Assembly (NCBI RefSeq): GCF_025370935.1
Contig: NC_133494.1
Coordinates: 3,123,692-3,187,691 of the forward strand
Length of the DNA: 64,000 bases
Direction of reading: 5' to 3'
From: Choristoneura fumiferana
Taxonomy: Eukaryota > Arthropoda > Insecta > Lepidoptera > Tortricidae
The notes below the pieces were generated by a model. The model was not told where the DNA came from. It saw only the letters and a program-made list of their open reading frames with translations, and made no database searches. A program made the position numbers and the translations under genes. How positions within the stretch are numbered: the first letter of the stretch is position 1; each line of letters starts with the position of its first letter. This document shows positions 1 to 10,823 of this stretch, piece by piece.

Positions 1-893
1 AATAATTCCTTGCTCACCCGCGACCTTACGATAGCTAAGCTTATGCAAAATATGCGTGTTCATGCAGTTCCTCCACCTCCACACTGTAAGAACACACACA
101 AATCACACAAACCCATCTATCACCACCACCACACACACTGACGCGTTTCGAACTCAAACAGAGCTCATCTTCAGAGTGACACAACGTACACCATGCTACC
201 AGTTGTTAGACTAACGAACCACACCACCGTTTTAACTTGTCACTGTAACTCCCCAAGTACCCACATACGTTTTATGAAACAAAACAAAACTACCCACAAA
301 TTATTAATATTTTTTTTTTTTTAACCGTCCTTCAAAACTCCTTGATTTTTTATTTATTTACTGTCAAGGCATGTTTTATTAACTACCATTGCTGAAATTA
401 GATCCAAGCCGTAGCAAAGGAGATGAAACTAAATTTACCTGCATTTTAATGAGCAGGTAAATTTAGTTTCATCTCCTTTGCTACGGCTTGGATCTAATTT
501 CAGCAATGGTAGTTAATAAAACATGCCTTGACAGTAAATAAATAAAAAATCAAGGTAGTTTTAAGGACGGTTAAAAAAAAATTATTAATAATTTGTGGGT
601 AGTTTTGTTTTGTTTCATAAAACGTATGGGTACTTGGGGAGTTACAGTGACAAGTTAAAACGTGGTTGTGGTTCGTTAGTCTAACAACTGGTAGCATGGT
701 GTACGGTTGTGTCACTCTGAAGATGAGCTCTGTTTGAGTTCGAAACGCGTCAGTGTAGTGTGGTGGTGGTGATAGATGGGTTTGTGTGATTTGTGTGTGT
801 TCTTACAGTGTGGAGGTGGAGGAACTGCATGAACACGCATATTTTGCATAAGCTTAGCTATCGTAAGGTCGCGGGTGAGCAAGGAAATTATTT
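1..893. repeat. Foldback element FB1 copy 1, long inverted repeat (maybe cut by window edge)
   Basis: Bases 1 to about 442 are nearly the exact reverse complement of about 453 to 893, leaving a loop of roughly 10 bases at 443-452. The arms match through the CT-rich stretch near 70, the block GACGCGTTTCGAACTCAAAC near 142 and its mirror near 740, and GGTGAGCAAGGAA near 875. A strand of this length would fold into a hairpin of about 440 bp. No coding capacity is evident. The left end coincides with the window start, so the true boundary is unknown. A diverged second copy lies at 46570-46870. Confidence 0.85.
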
Positions 894-1808
894 TAGTTCA
901 TTGATATGGACCTCCGCAAAGTAACGCCTGATTCAATAAATTATTTAAAAATACGCATGTCAAGAAATGGTCCCAAATCAGCAAACTTGAAATTCGGTAT
1001 ACTTAATTTATGTTATTTTATTTACCAATAATAAATACTTTATAATAATTACCTACCTATTAATGGTGTGATTTTTTTTAATAAATAACAAGTAATATAA
1101 GTATACAATGATTAAGATTAATAAATAAAAATAAAACTAAACTTAGGTACTCGAATCCTAAAAATCTATATTACCAATAATTATATAGACTAGATGACAA
1201 TACAAGGACGGTCAGCAAAAAAAAACTTATTATACCATGATAATCTTAAAAAATGTAATTTAAAATTACATTCGAAACCACCTAGAATTTATTTACAATA
1301 CTAGCTTCCGACCGTGAATCAGTCAGCATCGAATTCCTTTATCGCTAAATGAAATTAAACTTAATTTCAAACTGCAGTGCTGGAGTTAGAAGCATATAAG
1401 TATGAGTATAGGTATTATATAAATATATAGAAGTATAGAAACCGATGCTGCTGCCCACTGCTCCTTAGTCCAGTTTTATGTTCCTCACTACAGTTTGAGA
1501 GCTTTGGCGATCTTTATCCATGTGCAGCAGGATTATATTTCTTACCGCTATCAGGTTTTTTAGGTTATTTTTCAAATACCAGCGAACCCTAAAATCGCAA
1601 ACCTCATCCACTGTCTTTGTCTAACGTTTCCCTTATTTGCCAGATCTAAACTCACAAACTTTTTGTGTTTATCGTCTTGTTGTCCCTTACGCATCACCCA
1701 CATAATTTATCCGAAGGAACCATGCCCCTAAAAATTGCTTTTCTTGAAACGAATGGCCCAAACTACACAGATGGTTTGTTTAAAACTTTTATTAACTTCC
1801 AGTTTTTT
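894..1808. other. Unassigned AT-rich stretch
   Basis: No coding potential, inverted repeat or repeat family that I recognise. It is strongly A/T-biased with short poly-A and poly-T runs. Confidence 0.5.
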
Positions 1809-1955
1809 TATCATCGTAGGACGTCCACTGTTGGACTAGGCCTCCCCCATAGACCTCCAGTCCAGTTGCTTCAGTTGGCAGCGGCCTGCATCCACCGTGA
1901 ACCCGCGGCTTTAACCAGGTCATCCGTCCATCTCGTTGGTGGACGTCTCAGTACT
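1809..1955 (-). mobile_element. RTE-type LINE 3' fragment
   Basis: On the minus strand this matches the 3' end seen best at 9374-9691: the blocks for 'TRWTDDLVKAAG' and 'RPMSNSGRPT'-like residues, with GGACGTCCACTGTTGGA near 1829. It is truncated at its 5' end and its reading frame is broken. It is the C-terminal tail of a non-LTR retrotransposon protein, probably dead. Confidence 0.7.
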
Positions 1956-2059
1956 ACGTTTTGCTTGTATTCTATTTCATCCCATCAGTAATCGAAATAA
2001 TGTAGTAAGACTGTTATAATTCTTATCCATACTGATATAATAAATGAAAAAAAAAACAG

Positions 2060-3185
2060 TCTGTCAGTCGATCTGAGGCCTCTTCTCGCTTAATCTGCTG
2101 AACTATCGGTGACTCTAGGAAGGACACGGGATAGTTCCCACGGGATAGTGATTAACTAATTGTTCAGACGGATTCGCAGGCAAAAGCTATAAATAACACA
2201 AAATAAAAAAGCTAATAAAAATAAAATAGCTATAAAAATCTGTTAGTCGTTTTCAAACTTCTTTCAAACTCTATCCTACATCTGAGGTGTAAAATTGTCT
2301 CTATTCGAAATTTTACCCTAGATGGTTCAGCAGTTGAAGCGAGAAGAGGTAACAGAAAGACAGATACTTTCGCCTATAACAACTATCAGTACATACCATG
2401 TTTGAGCAAATAAATGACTGATTACTGATTCGCTTGTAATATTATTACTCTGTTTCTACGGTAGGCCAAAAAACGTATGCTATGGGTAACCACATTGTAT
2501 CTCTCAATGTCATTCTAAAACATGATACAACAAGTTTTATTGTCTTGAGTGACCACTAACATAAAGCCGGCCTGATGTTTTTAAACAATCCATTTTTTCT
2601 TCTTTCTTTATTCTTTTTTCTCTTAAGTTTATTTGTGTATGTATAGATAAGTGGTTTATTTATTTATTATATTTGTGTATCGTTCCGTGAGTCACAGACG
2701 GTTCTGGCAGAAAATCAGCGCTGCAGGCGTTTAACGCTTCAGCATAATGCTGAGTCAGCGACCGTTTCACTTTCGCGGGGACACACAACATTGTGTATAT
2801 TGTATTTAATATTTTCATGTGTTTTACTGTTTTTTTTTTATTTGTGTTAATTTTGCTGTATATGTGTGTCTTCTGTGTTAGTGAATAAATGTCTTCTTTC
2901 TTTCTTTAACAGCGCGTACTTTGAAAATTTGTACTAAGCAAATGATAAAAAGTGCATCGGCAAAATATATACTTCTTCAATGTTCGTTTTTTCAGCTGCC
3001 GTAGAAACAGAGTTAGTATTGCAAGCGAAAGTATCTCTGTCTGTCTATCTGTTACCTCTTCTCGCTTTAACCGCTGAACTGTCTAGGGTAACATTTGGAA
3101 TAGAGACAGTTAGAGACAATGGATATAGGATAGAGTTTAAAAGGAGTTTGAAAACGACTAACAGATTTTTAATGTCTTCAATATA
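2060..3185. repeat. Three decayed copies of the CTAG-type dispersed repeat, plus a LINE tail between
   Basis: Segments 2075-2193 (+), 2225-2395 (-) and 2990-3180 (+) share blocks such as CCTCTTCTCGCTTAA and GTTTGAAAACGACTAACAG. The middle copy is inverted relative to the others. They resemble the common lepidopteran repeat that contains a tract of CTGTCTGTC, a run near 'AAACCGCTGAACC', and an end near AAAAGCTA. The copies are too degraded to set exact ends. Confidence 0.5.
2660..2915 (+). mobile_element. LINE 3' UTR-like fragment with (TTTC)n tail
   Basis: Contains GGCAGAAAATCAGCGCTG and CTTCAGCATAATGCTGAG and ends in TTCTTTCTTTCTTT. The same blocks recur in reverse at 22040-22240 and in part at 26880-26985. 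A shared 3' portion ending in a short A- or T-rich microsatellite is typical of 5'-truncated non-LTR elements. The clade is not determinable here. Confidence 0.55.
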
Positions 3186-3189
3186 GGTA

Positions 3190-3876
3190 ATCTTCTAATT
3201 CTTCTAATCAGAGTGTACCACCTACTTTATGTGTCATCTTTGTAAAAGTGAAGGAAGAAAGTTTCGACAGCATTGTTTTCTATAAATTATTCCGTCTCTT
3301 TTCTTTTTACGATCCGTTCGTGCGTGACTTAAAAACGGTTTTCAATAATAAAGTTATAAGAAAGAGAAATCGAAAAAAACGTTGCTAGAAATAGCCTCCA
3401 AAAGTAAATAACTTTAAGGGCTCTTACATATTAACATCAAAGCTAAGGGTCAAAGTTGTGATTAGAATTGTAAATATATATATATAGAAATTTATTTATA
3501 ACTAATTCCCTTTATTTTGTAAGTGAAAATGTAAATAAACACAATAACTTATTATGGTGCTTAGCTTAAAATATCGATAAGTACATCGTCTCAGTTGTCC
3601 CATCATGGGACAACTCAATGGGACTAGTTGGATAGAGGAATATAGACGGTCAAAATAATCGAACCTAACCTAACCTACTTTCGATATTTTGACCGTCGAC
3701 TTTTTGACATTAGATTAATTTTCGATATTCAGATAGGTACGTCCCCTTATATATTCTGATTTAAAAAGGTACTTAAACAGTTTTTTTGGGGGTTGAGTCA
3801 CCATAAGGGCCACAGACACAAAGGTCCTTGCTTTTGCTTACTCGTTTTTAGTTTTTAAATTTTATATGAGGTACTA
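3190..3876. other. Mostly unassigned; two small hairpins
   Basis: Holds a perfect short palindrome GTTGTCCCATCATGGGACAAC-like at 3595-3615 and a hairpin at 3645-3705 whose arms read GACGGTCAAAATA and its complement, with CCTAACCTAACC in the loop. No coding signal. Confidence 0.5.
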
Positions 3877-3991
3877 CAGGCCGCGGGTTCAAGTTGGATG
3901 CTGGCCGCTTCCAACCGAAACAACTGGAGGTCTGTGAGGGAGGCCTATGTCCAACAGTGGACGTCCTACGGTCGACATGATGATGATGACT
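3877..3991 (+). mobile_element. RTE-type LINE 3' fragment
   Basis: Encodes the tail 'AGSSWMLAASNRNNWR' in broken form, then GAGGCCTATGTCCAACAGTG and ends in (GATGAT)n. It is a short 5'-truncated copy of the family at 9374-9691. Confidence 0.75.
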
Positions 3992-4104
3992 AAACAGGTG
4001 GTGTGACTAAACAGTTAGATATTCCACACACATTAAAACTTAAAAACTACGGTACCTAGTTTCTATAATTTATAGCAATTGAATTACTGGGATAGAACTA
4101 AAGT

Positions 4105-4278
4105 GCCAGCCTGTGTAAAGGTTGCCTGGAAGACATCGCTCTTAAGCGATAAGGCGGCCTATTGCTTACCTTGTAATTTTTTTCTCTGTGTATCTGTGTA
4201 CAATAAGAGTCTTTGTATTGTATTGTACCTAGTCATAAATAATAAAGCTATTGTACCTAGTCATAATATAATTAAAGC
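4105..4278 (+). mobile_element. Jockey/CR1-like LINE 3' UTR fragment plus a 28-bp tandem duplication
   Basis: GCCTGGAAGACATCGCTCTT...AAGCGATAAGGCGGCCTATTG is the 3' UTR block also found downstream of a LINE reverse-transcriptase end at 18773-19291 (minus) and at 15925-16012. Just downstream, TTGTACCTAGTCATAA occurs twice, at 4223 and 4251, as a 28-bp tandem duplication. Confidence 0.6.
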
Positions 4279-4547
4279 TTCTTTTAATAGTATTTACTTT
4301 TAGACGATTACGTCTGAAATACTTAATTTCCAGCGTTTAACTAAATAAGTAGCATATAATTATGCTTTAAAAAACAATACAACATCAACAATAGTTTCTT
4401 CTACCAGTAACTCGCAGTGACCCTACGTATCGTCATAGTAGAGAATATTTGTGTAACAATTAGCAATTCTTTAAGCTGGCGCAAGCAGCCGCCAGAACTT
4501 TGAAGTTTGTGTCATCAGCAACTTTGTCCATCGTTCCTAAATATATT

Positions 4548-4780
4548 GACGACCGGATGGCCAAGTGGTTAGAGAACCTGACTACAAAGCTCCGGGTTCG
4601 ATTCCCGGCCGGGGCAGATATTTGTATGAATAATACGAATGTTTGTTCTCGGGTCTTGGATGTTTCATATGTATTTATCTAAGATAAGTATGTTCATCCG
4701 TTGCCTAGTATCCATAGTACAAGCTTTGCTTGTTTGGGACTAGGTCAATTGGTGTCAAGTGTCCCGTGATATTTATTTAA
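4548..4780 (+). mobile_element. tRNA-derived SINE (SINE-A), full copy
   Basis: The head is tRNA-like. A pol III A box TGGCCAAGTGG lies at 4558-4568 and a B box GGTTCGATTCC at 4595-4605, spaced as in tRNAs. The body runs through GGGCAGATATTTGTATGAA and TGTTCTCGGGTCTTGG to the tail ATATTTATTTAAA near 4780. Transcription would be by RNA polymerase III from the internal promoter. It has no coding capacity and needs LINE proteins to move. Other copies: 18147-18300, 22490-22708, 23453-23754, 35371-35579. Confidence 0.88.
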
Positions 4781-5072
4781 AAGCGCAATAGAGACCATTG
4801 GCGAAGCGTCCATAGAACCCTGTTCCCACAGGCTTCACAATATTTACAAAATAAGATACACATGATTTATAAAAGATGTTAAGTAAGCGATCTTTGCTTC
4901 GGCTCTATTACGGAAATATCGGACTCCACGACATTGGTAGAGACGTGCCGATATGAAAGGGAGAAGTAAAGGAGAAAGAGAACTCTCCCATTTGAGTGAA
5001 CAGTCGTAAGCCAAGTGTTCAGCTGTAAATAATAAATCATCATCATCTAGTAAGTATGTAGTAAGTAAGTAA
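4781..5072. other. Unassigned
   Basis: No recognised element apart from a short CATCATCATC trace at 5038-5047, possibly the end of a lost LINE or SINE. Confidence 0.4.
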
Positions 5073-5435
5073 ATTATACCGAGTGTGGCCTGTAATACGA
5101 GCAAAAAATTAAAACGTAGATCGTCATCGAACATAGAACAACATTAGTTCAGCGACTTTTAAAAATAATGGAGTCTTTGAATTTTGCTTTTTACATACAA
5201 ATTAAATACTGCTATCAATGTACGCCATCTCAGAACAAAACTGACGTCGCCTGTCACGCTACAAACATCAATCATTTTGCTTTACATATTGCTTCTTCGT
5301 ATAAACTTAAAAGTGTAACAAAAATTAAAAAAACGAATTATTTTTTAAAAGTCGCTGAACTAATGTTGTCCAGTTTGACGAGTATGATCTGCGTTCTACT
5401 TATTTGCTCATATTACAGGCCACACCCGGTATAAG
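5073..5435. mobile_element. Non-autonomous element with ~90-bp terminal inverted repeats
   Basis: Bases 5073-5166 (TTATACCGAGTGTGGCCTGT start) are the inverted copy of about 5343-5435 (ACAGGCCACACCCGGTATAA end). The innermost match is TTAGTTCAGCGACTTTTAAA. A 175-bp AT-rich spacer without coding potential separates the arms. This has the structure of a MITE or foldback element. No second copy in the window. Confidence 0.75.
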
Positions 5436-6015
5436 TATTTTACTTTATAATTCTGTTCTACCTATGTAAAGTTAGCTTAAAAATGATTTAGTTGGATAAC
5501 ACCGATTGACGAGCTTGGATTTATAACGGTTAGCGTGTGCGAAGCCGCGGGTATAGTATAGTGTAACATAATTCAAGCTAACTCCTGACTACGAACATTA
5601 GTAAAGCTATACACACACCGCTACTGTCAACACCGCCTGCGGGCCGCAAGCTTCCGGCGGCTAACGACATCTTGTGTGGAATATACCTATTCAAATACTA
5701 GCCTTACTCCCGGCTTTGTTCTCGTAAATTCATTATTAGATCAAAGACGCCCAGAAACCAAACCAAGTTTTTTTTTGTTGTAAACATTGGCAGTAATAAT
5801 CGTAAGTAAAATCGTACCTAAGTAAGTATATTTTCATAATAATTTATAGGATACGACAAAATCAGGAGTGGTCAAATACCGTACCGCATGGCATGCCTAA
5901 AAATACTTATTGAGAGAAAGTGCCACATTCTGCTTCATGATTTACATTATTTAAATTGACCATGTAACAGTAGCTTTTATATATTCAATTTTCCAGAGGA
6001 AATGCTTTGTCCAAG
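5436..6015. other. Unassigned stretch
   Basis: Contains a GC-richer patch with GCGAAGCCGCGGGTATAG near 5540, which may be a worn end of the CTAG-type repeat. Otherwise nothing recognised. Confidence 0.4.
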
Positions 6016-6156
6016 AGGCTGTTTCACCATCCATTGATTAGTGTTAACCGACGGTTAGGTGTGATGTCGTCTCTATTTGTTTTGTTCGAATAGATGGAGA
6101 CGGCATCACATTTAACCGCCGGTTAACGCTAATCAATGGATGGTGAAACAGCCCCT
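6016..6156. mobile_element. Palindromic MITE family P, copy 1
   Basis: A near-complete palindrome. GCTGTTTCACCATCCATTGA at the left is mirrored at the right, with a second mirrored block GAGACGGCATCACA around the centre. Copies of the same size occur at 35116-35256, 45291-45431 and 56399-56540, and a decayed one at 61755-61861. The uniform length and high similarity mark it as a mobile hairpin element. Confidence 0.85.
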
Positions 6157-6694
6157 AAATCTTAAAAAATGATAATATTTTAATGTTTTTAATATGAAAT
6201 ATATTTAGGATGGGGATACATACAATTAAAATAAAATTGACTGCTGCAGCACTGCATTTTGCGAAAAACAAATTAAAACGTACTCTTATATCCAGGACAC
6301 ACCTTTTCTTCGTTCGCTCTCCTGCCTTTTTTCTTCATTCAAACCTATCATTCATTGCTTATCATTCACACCTTTTCATCCCTTCATATCAGTCATTCAT
6401 CCTGTCATTCTGCTCATTAAGTACAATCCCACATACGTATATATATATATATATATTATATGTGTGTAGAACGTCGCCCCGCTTCGAAGTTTGCAATATC
6501 GCCGTACCAGGAATCCATAAGTCGCCGTATGTTCTTTTGATGCCTTCACAGGTGGATCTGCATGTGAAGCTAAGCTGAGATCTAGGTACTCTTTAGGTAC
6601 TGTAAACAGTAAACGTGTATAAACCAGTAGGTAATGTATTCTACGAACAAAACACTGAATTTCCTTTTCCTAAAACGGTTTATTTGTAAGTATA
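6157..6694. other. Unassigned; (TA)n microsatellite inside
   Basis: A (TA)n tract lies at about 6438-6462. An open frame over 6210-6578 has low-complexity composition and no domain that I recognise, so I do not call it a gene. Confidence 0.45.
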
Positions 6695-6875
6695 TATTTT
6701 ATTACCCCCGACGCAAAGAGAGGGGTGTTATAAGTTTGACCGATATGTGTGTCTGTGTGTGTTTGTGTGTCGGTCTGTGGCATCATAGCTAACCGATTTG
6801 AATGCGGTGTTTTATAATTTGAAAGCAGGTTTTCCAGTGATGGTTCTTAGACATGTTTATCATAAAAAAACGATA
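6695..6875 (+). repeat. CCCCCGACGC dispersed repeat, copy 1
   Basis: Starts with TTACCCCCGACGCAAAGAG and AGGGGTGTTATAAGTTTGAC, continues through a TG-rich tract (GTGTGTCTGTGTGTG) and a block AAAGCAGGTTTTCCAGTGAT to about 6870. Same family as 14776-15200, 16013-16060, 31995-32200 and 62965-63003. The class of element is unknown to me. Confidence 0.65.
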
Positions 6876-7703
6876 AATTTAGCTTGGGGTGGCTAGCGTG
6901 AAGATAGTCTCGCAATTTTAAAAAAAATGGTTCTATAGCTTGATTGATTGGTTTTAATGGGTTATTACTGTGGCTACACTGAAACTGAAATATCGTGTCT
7001 GCATCTAAACTACATATTGCATCGCGTGCAAGGCGAGGAAAATACCGCTGTCTAAAGATTAGAAAGAAACATTTAAGAAACATGGAACAGAAGAAACAAG
7101 AGCAACTGGCATGGCAACGGAACACTGATAATTTATAACTGGACGGATAACATAGTTTGTCCGAAGTTCTTTTTTTTTCTAAAATTCCAAATTCACGTGT
7201 TTTCACAGCGATAACATCAAGCTAGATCGATTGTTCCCCCGCCCCCCACAAATCTATGTAAATAATTCCTAAAAATCGGTTATAACTAGGTAGGTAGGTA
7301 CTCGATCACACTAACCTTACTTACTCGTATCGTAACGACCTATTGAAATGCTACAGATCTTTAACCCTCTATATGTTTTGTAACAAACAAATTGGACCAT
7401 TCTATTCCAACCAAATCTAATAAATAAAGCCCCCATCAGACCCCCTTTCTCCCAAACCAGAACTTTAACTCAGCCAGTCGATTCAATTTCCATAAAATGG
7501 TAAACCGAATTTATAATAATGAAGAAAATGTTTAATGTATCATGGTTCCGAACTCCGTTATAGATTTAAGAGTCCCATCAAAACTTATTATCTCATTTTT
7601 TTGCCTTTCGTAATCCATGCTGTTCCGTATAATAATGATTTGTAGGGTTCCTTGCACAGTATAAGGCAAAACAAACTCGTCTATTTTGTATTGAAGAGAA
7701 AAA
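6876..7703. other. Unassigned stretch
   Basis: A minus-strand open frame at 6847-7206 starts inside a repeat end and shows no domain that I know. No inverted repeats of note. Confidence 0.4.
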
Positions 7704-7711
7704 TAAAAAAA

Positions 7712-8321
7712 TAGAGATGGGCCGAGTACACTCGTTTACTACTCGGTACTCGGTGTATTCGGCAGTTTTTTTGATACTCGTACTCGGCCGAATAACTCGG
7801 TTCCATTGACGAGTATACTCGGTCTAAATAAAATTATTATTTAAGAGGAATCATAGTATGTATTATAATAAAACAGGCTGGTTTAAAAATGTTATTAAGA
7901 GTATTTATTAATAAAAAACACAAAAATGAATTATTAATTGTAAATATTTAAGCAATTAATGTTCGGACCGAAAGCGATTTTCTTTAAAACAACTGAATAA
8001 TTTGCGGGGCAGAAGGCGGGGATTCCCGCGACGTTCGCTCACGGTGGCGTTGCGCCGCGCGAACCTGTCCTAAACCTGAGGGCCTACTCCGAAGTTCGAA
8101 AATCGAAATTCGTATCGTACCGTCCCTCTCGCTCTCGTATTAAATAGTATAAGTGTCAGAGGGACCGCACGGCACACACTTCGAGTTTCGTTTTCTGACT
8201 GCTGTTTTCGCGCCCCAAAACTGAACAGAGTAACTCGGCTGAGTACTCGGTTCGAGAAACTTTGAACCGAGTATACTCGGTACTCGGTTACTTGGTAAAA
8301 GTTGTACTCGGCGCATCTCTA
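7712..8321. mobile_element. Non-autonomous hAT-like DNA transposon with 8-bp target duplication
   Basis: The ends TAGAGATGGGCCGAGTACA (7712) and the inverted complement at 8303-8321 differ by one base. They are flanked by identical 8-bp repeats TAAAAAAA at 7704-7711 and 8322-8329. hAT elements make 8-bp duplications. Both subterminal zones carry many ACTCGGTACTCGG motifs in direct and inverted order, as expected for transposase binding sites. There is no transposase gene. A palindromic MITE (family R) sits at 8080-8190. Confidence 0.82.
8080..8190. mobile_element. Palindromic MITE family R, copy 1 (nested, right end lost)
   Basis: GGGCCTACTCCGAAGTTCGA at the left, CTCTCGTATTAAATAGTAT at the centre and CACACTTCGAGTTTCG at the right. 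It matches the complete palindromes at 13055-13166 and 48155-48284. The final mirrored bases are missing, so the copy is truncated. It lies inside the hAT-like element. Confidence 0.7.
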
Positions 8322-8436
8322 TAAAAAAATATCTGCTCGTATACTTATAGTAATATCTATTAAGTACTGAAAAATCACGCAGCTCCAGCAGTCCCTCAGA
8401 ATGAAACAGGCTCAATTGGATTTACTATCTTTTCAA

Positions 8437-8737
8437 TATTTTTTTACTGAAAAAAATTAAACCGCCCAAAAAAATTTAAAAGCAGAACATAATAAACCTT
8501 TTTTTATTTAACCTTTATCTAGGTACTAGTTTGAAGTCGGTGCCTCAGCACGAGCCAGTAGGAGTGATTGAAGCCAGGTTAGGTAGACGACTATAGGCCA
8601 AGTCCTGCTGGTTCGTGCTGAGACACCGACTTCAAACATTAGTAAGTACTTAGATTAAGGTTAAATAAAAAAAAAGGTTTATTATTTTTTGCTTTTCAGT
8701 TTTTCAGCGGTTTAATTTTTTTTGTTAAAAAGTTTTT
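8437..8737. mobile_element. Palindromic MITE family T, copy 1 (~300 bp)
   Basis: The core block TTTGAAGTCGGTGCCTCAGC at 8530 is mirrored at 8619-8638. The pairing extends outward through AGGTTAAATAAAA-type sequence and AAACCGC/GCGGTTT to about 8437 and 8737. The arms are about 140 bp. The second copy (41083-41304) shares the core block but has different outer arms. Confidence 0.8.
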
Positions 8738-9373
8738 ATGTTATACTTTTTTCCCACCGCTTTAGTACCTTAACTTAATACTTTAACTTCAAGGTACTTA
8801 TACCCCATCCAATAAAAAAAGAATTACAAAATCGAACGACTGTAAAAAGTTATGCCTGTTCATGCAAAAAAATATACGTGTCGACTTGAGAACCTCCTCC
8901 GTTTTTATTCGTCGGTTAAAAACAACTAGGCTTAGTTTAAAAAAATGAGATTATGCCAAATTAAGCCAGTTTAAAACTGAAGGTGAGCTGTTCTAACCAC
9001 TTGGCTGCCCGTTAACCTTAAAATGCCTTGCTCCGGCCTCCATTGTACAGCCTCTTAATGACAGGCCCCAGCTGTTTTCCATCTCCAATTAGGTTTTATT
9101 GACAATTTTCCCGCGGGACCAGATAATGAAAGCTATGGGCTAGTTACTCGTTTAATATACAATGTTTATTAAAATGCGGGCCGGAGCCAAGGGCCCCTTG
9201 TTGGGTTGATGAAAGATGAGGGAAATGGAATGCATTTCGTCTGAGGGTCCTTAAGTACGGGCTGATTTTGCGTTGTTATGTGTATAAAAATATGCTTGTA
9301 GTTGTTTGGGTTGTGGATCTTTTTACCCGTATGGCAGAAGGAGGGTTATTTGTTTGTCTAATTAAGAAAATGA
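8738..9373. other. Unassigned stretch
   Basis: No recognised repeat or coding signal. Confidence 0.4.
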
Positions 9374-9691
9374 TTGATGAATGAAATGAGGAGATACGTA
9401 GAAGGACCGACAGTCACCGAGATAGCCAAGCGAATTAGCTCGTTGAAGTGGCAATGGGCGGGCCATATAGCACGGAGAACAGATGGCTGTTGGGGACGAA
9501 AAGTTCTCGAGTGGAGACCGCGGATTGGCAAGCGCAGCGTAGGACGTCCACCAACGAGATGGACGGATGACCTGGTTAAAGCCGCGGGTACACTGTGGAT
9601 GCAGGCCGCTGCCAACCGAAGCGACTGGAGGTCTATGGGGAGGCCTATGTTCAACAGTGGACGTCCTACGGCTGAGATGATGATGAATTGA
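9374..9691 (+). pseudogene. C-terminus of an RTE-type LINE reverse-transcriptase protein, open to its stop
   Basis: The 105-residue frame reads through motifs typical of the extreme C-terminus of RTE-clade non-LTR polyproteins: 'LKWQWAGHIARR' at about residues 23-34, 'KVLEWRPRIGKRSVGRPPTR' at about 42-61, 'WTDDLVKAAG' and 'WMQAAANRSDWRSMG'. The frame runs into the (GATGAT)n tail, where it stops. The endonuclease and reverse-transcriptase domains are absent, as expected for a 5'-truncated insertion, so it is not a functional gene. This is the best-kept of about eleven copies in the window. The homology is from motif recognition. Confidence 0.85.
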
Positions 9692-10823
9692 GAAAAAATA
9701 CTTATCCGATGTTTTGTTTCGACTTCCGAACAGCATTAGCAGACTAGTTTAAGTGTAACTTTACAATCTTGCGCAAGACAAGCCAGCATACAACGCATGA
9801 ACAGGTACACCCTCAAGATACTCGATCCCGTGGTTGACTGGTTGAGTAGAGCGAGAGCGAATGCTTTTTTTTATGTTAAACTACTTACCTACTATTACGT
9901 CTTTACCTTTGGTACGCGTAAACCAACCAATTTAATTGCAATTCCGGTATTTTGCAAAAACTCCCGTGGTAGTTCCCAAAAACAGCGTGAATTTCTATTT
10001 TGCAAAAACTCCCGTGGTAGTTCCCAAAAAGAACGTGAATTTCAGTATCGTTGAATAAAAATACCCGCGTCAAATTTCATGTTTCTAATCCTAGCTTTTA
10101 GTTAGTTAGATTGTAGTTTAACGCGATGAGGTTACATTAGTAAAGTTTATAGTTTTTAAGTTAAATTTTCTTAAATTTTGAGACTTTTTGATTTATTTTT
10201 TCCGTAGAACCTTTTACTAAATATTAGAAAACTTTAAAAAACGATGAATGAAAGCGAAACGATCGTGTATTTAAATATGCATGCTAAATAAGCAAATTCT
10301 TGTAAATTCGGGGCTTTAACGATTTACAATCGATCTAGCTCGGTTTCATCTCTATGGGAAAATCTCTGTTCTCGAGTCATAGCTCGGTCGCCCAGTTACT
10401 GAATTTTCGAACAGTACACCGCACACTATCTTATAAAGCCGAATCGAGTCCCAATTTAACCGTTGAGCGTTCCTTAATGCTCATTATAGACATGAATACT
10501 GTCAAAGGACAACCCTTCGCGTATAGAGCGCGTCTTCAGATCTCGCCCGGATGGTGATTAAATTTGTTGTTACACGGCCCGCTGGATATTTGAACCCGAG
10601 GATTTCGTTAGTAGTCTCCTACTACATATTCCCCATCGATTTAACAAATGAAATGAAATGAAATTTATTTCGCAGGAACATACACAGGTGTTATAAATAT
10701 TACACATGTCAGAAGAAATATTACATAAGTACATGTCATGTTTGTTCCGCCCCAATTTGGCATGCAAAAATCTTAACCTACTCGCAAATTAATAATCTAA
10801 TGTAAAAGCAATACTTCATTAAG
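9692..10823. other. Mostly unassigned; includes a 48-bp tandem duplication and a LINE 3' UTR
   Basis: A 48-bp unit starting TTTGCAAAAACTCCCGTGG is repeated at 9951 and 9999, ending near 10046. From about 10648 the sequence reads, on the minus strand, as the 3' UTR of the LINE described at 10824-11380 and ends in (ATTTC)n. The part at 10300-10640 has no repeat that I recognise and no open coding frame. Confidence 0.5.

Noticed and set aside
4558..4614. tRNA gene
   Set aside because: The A and B boxes are good but the acceptor stem is missing and the sequence continues as a repeated SINE body. The same applies at 10916, 23453 and 60710.
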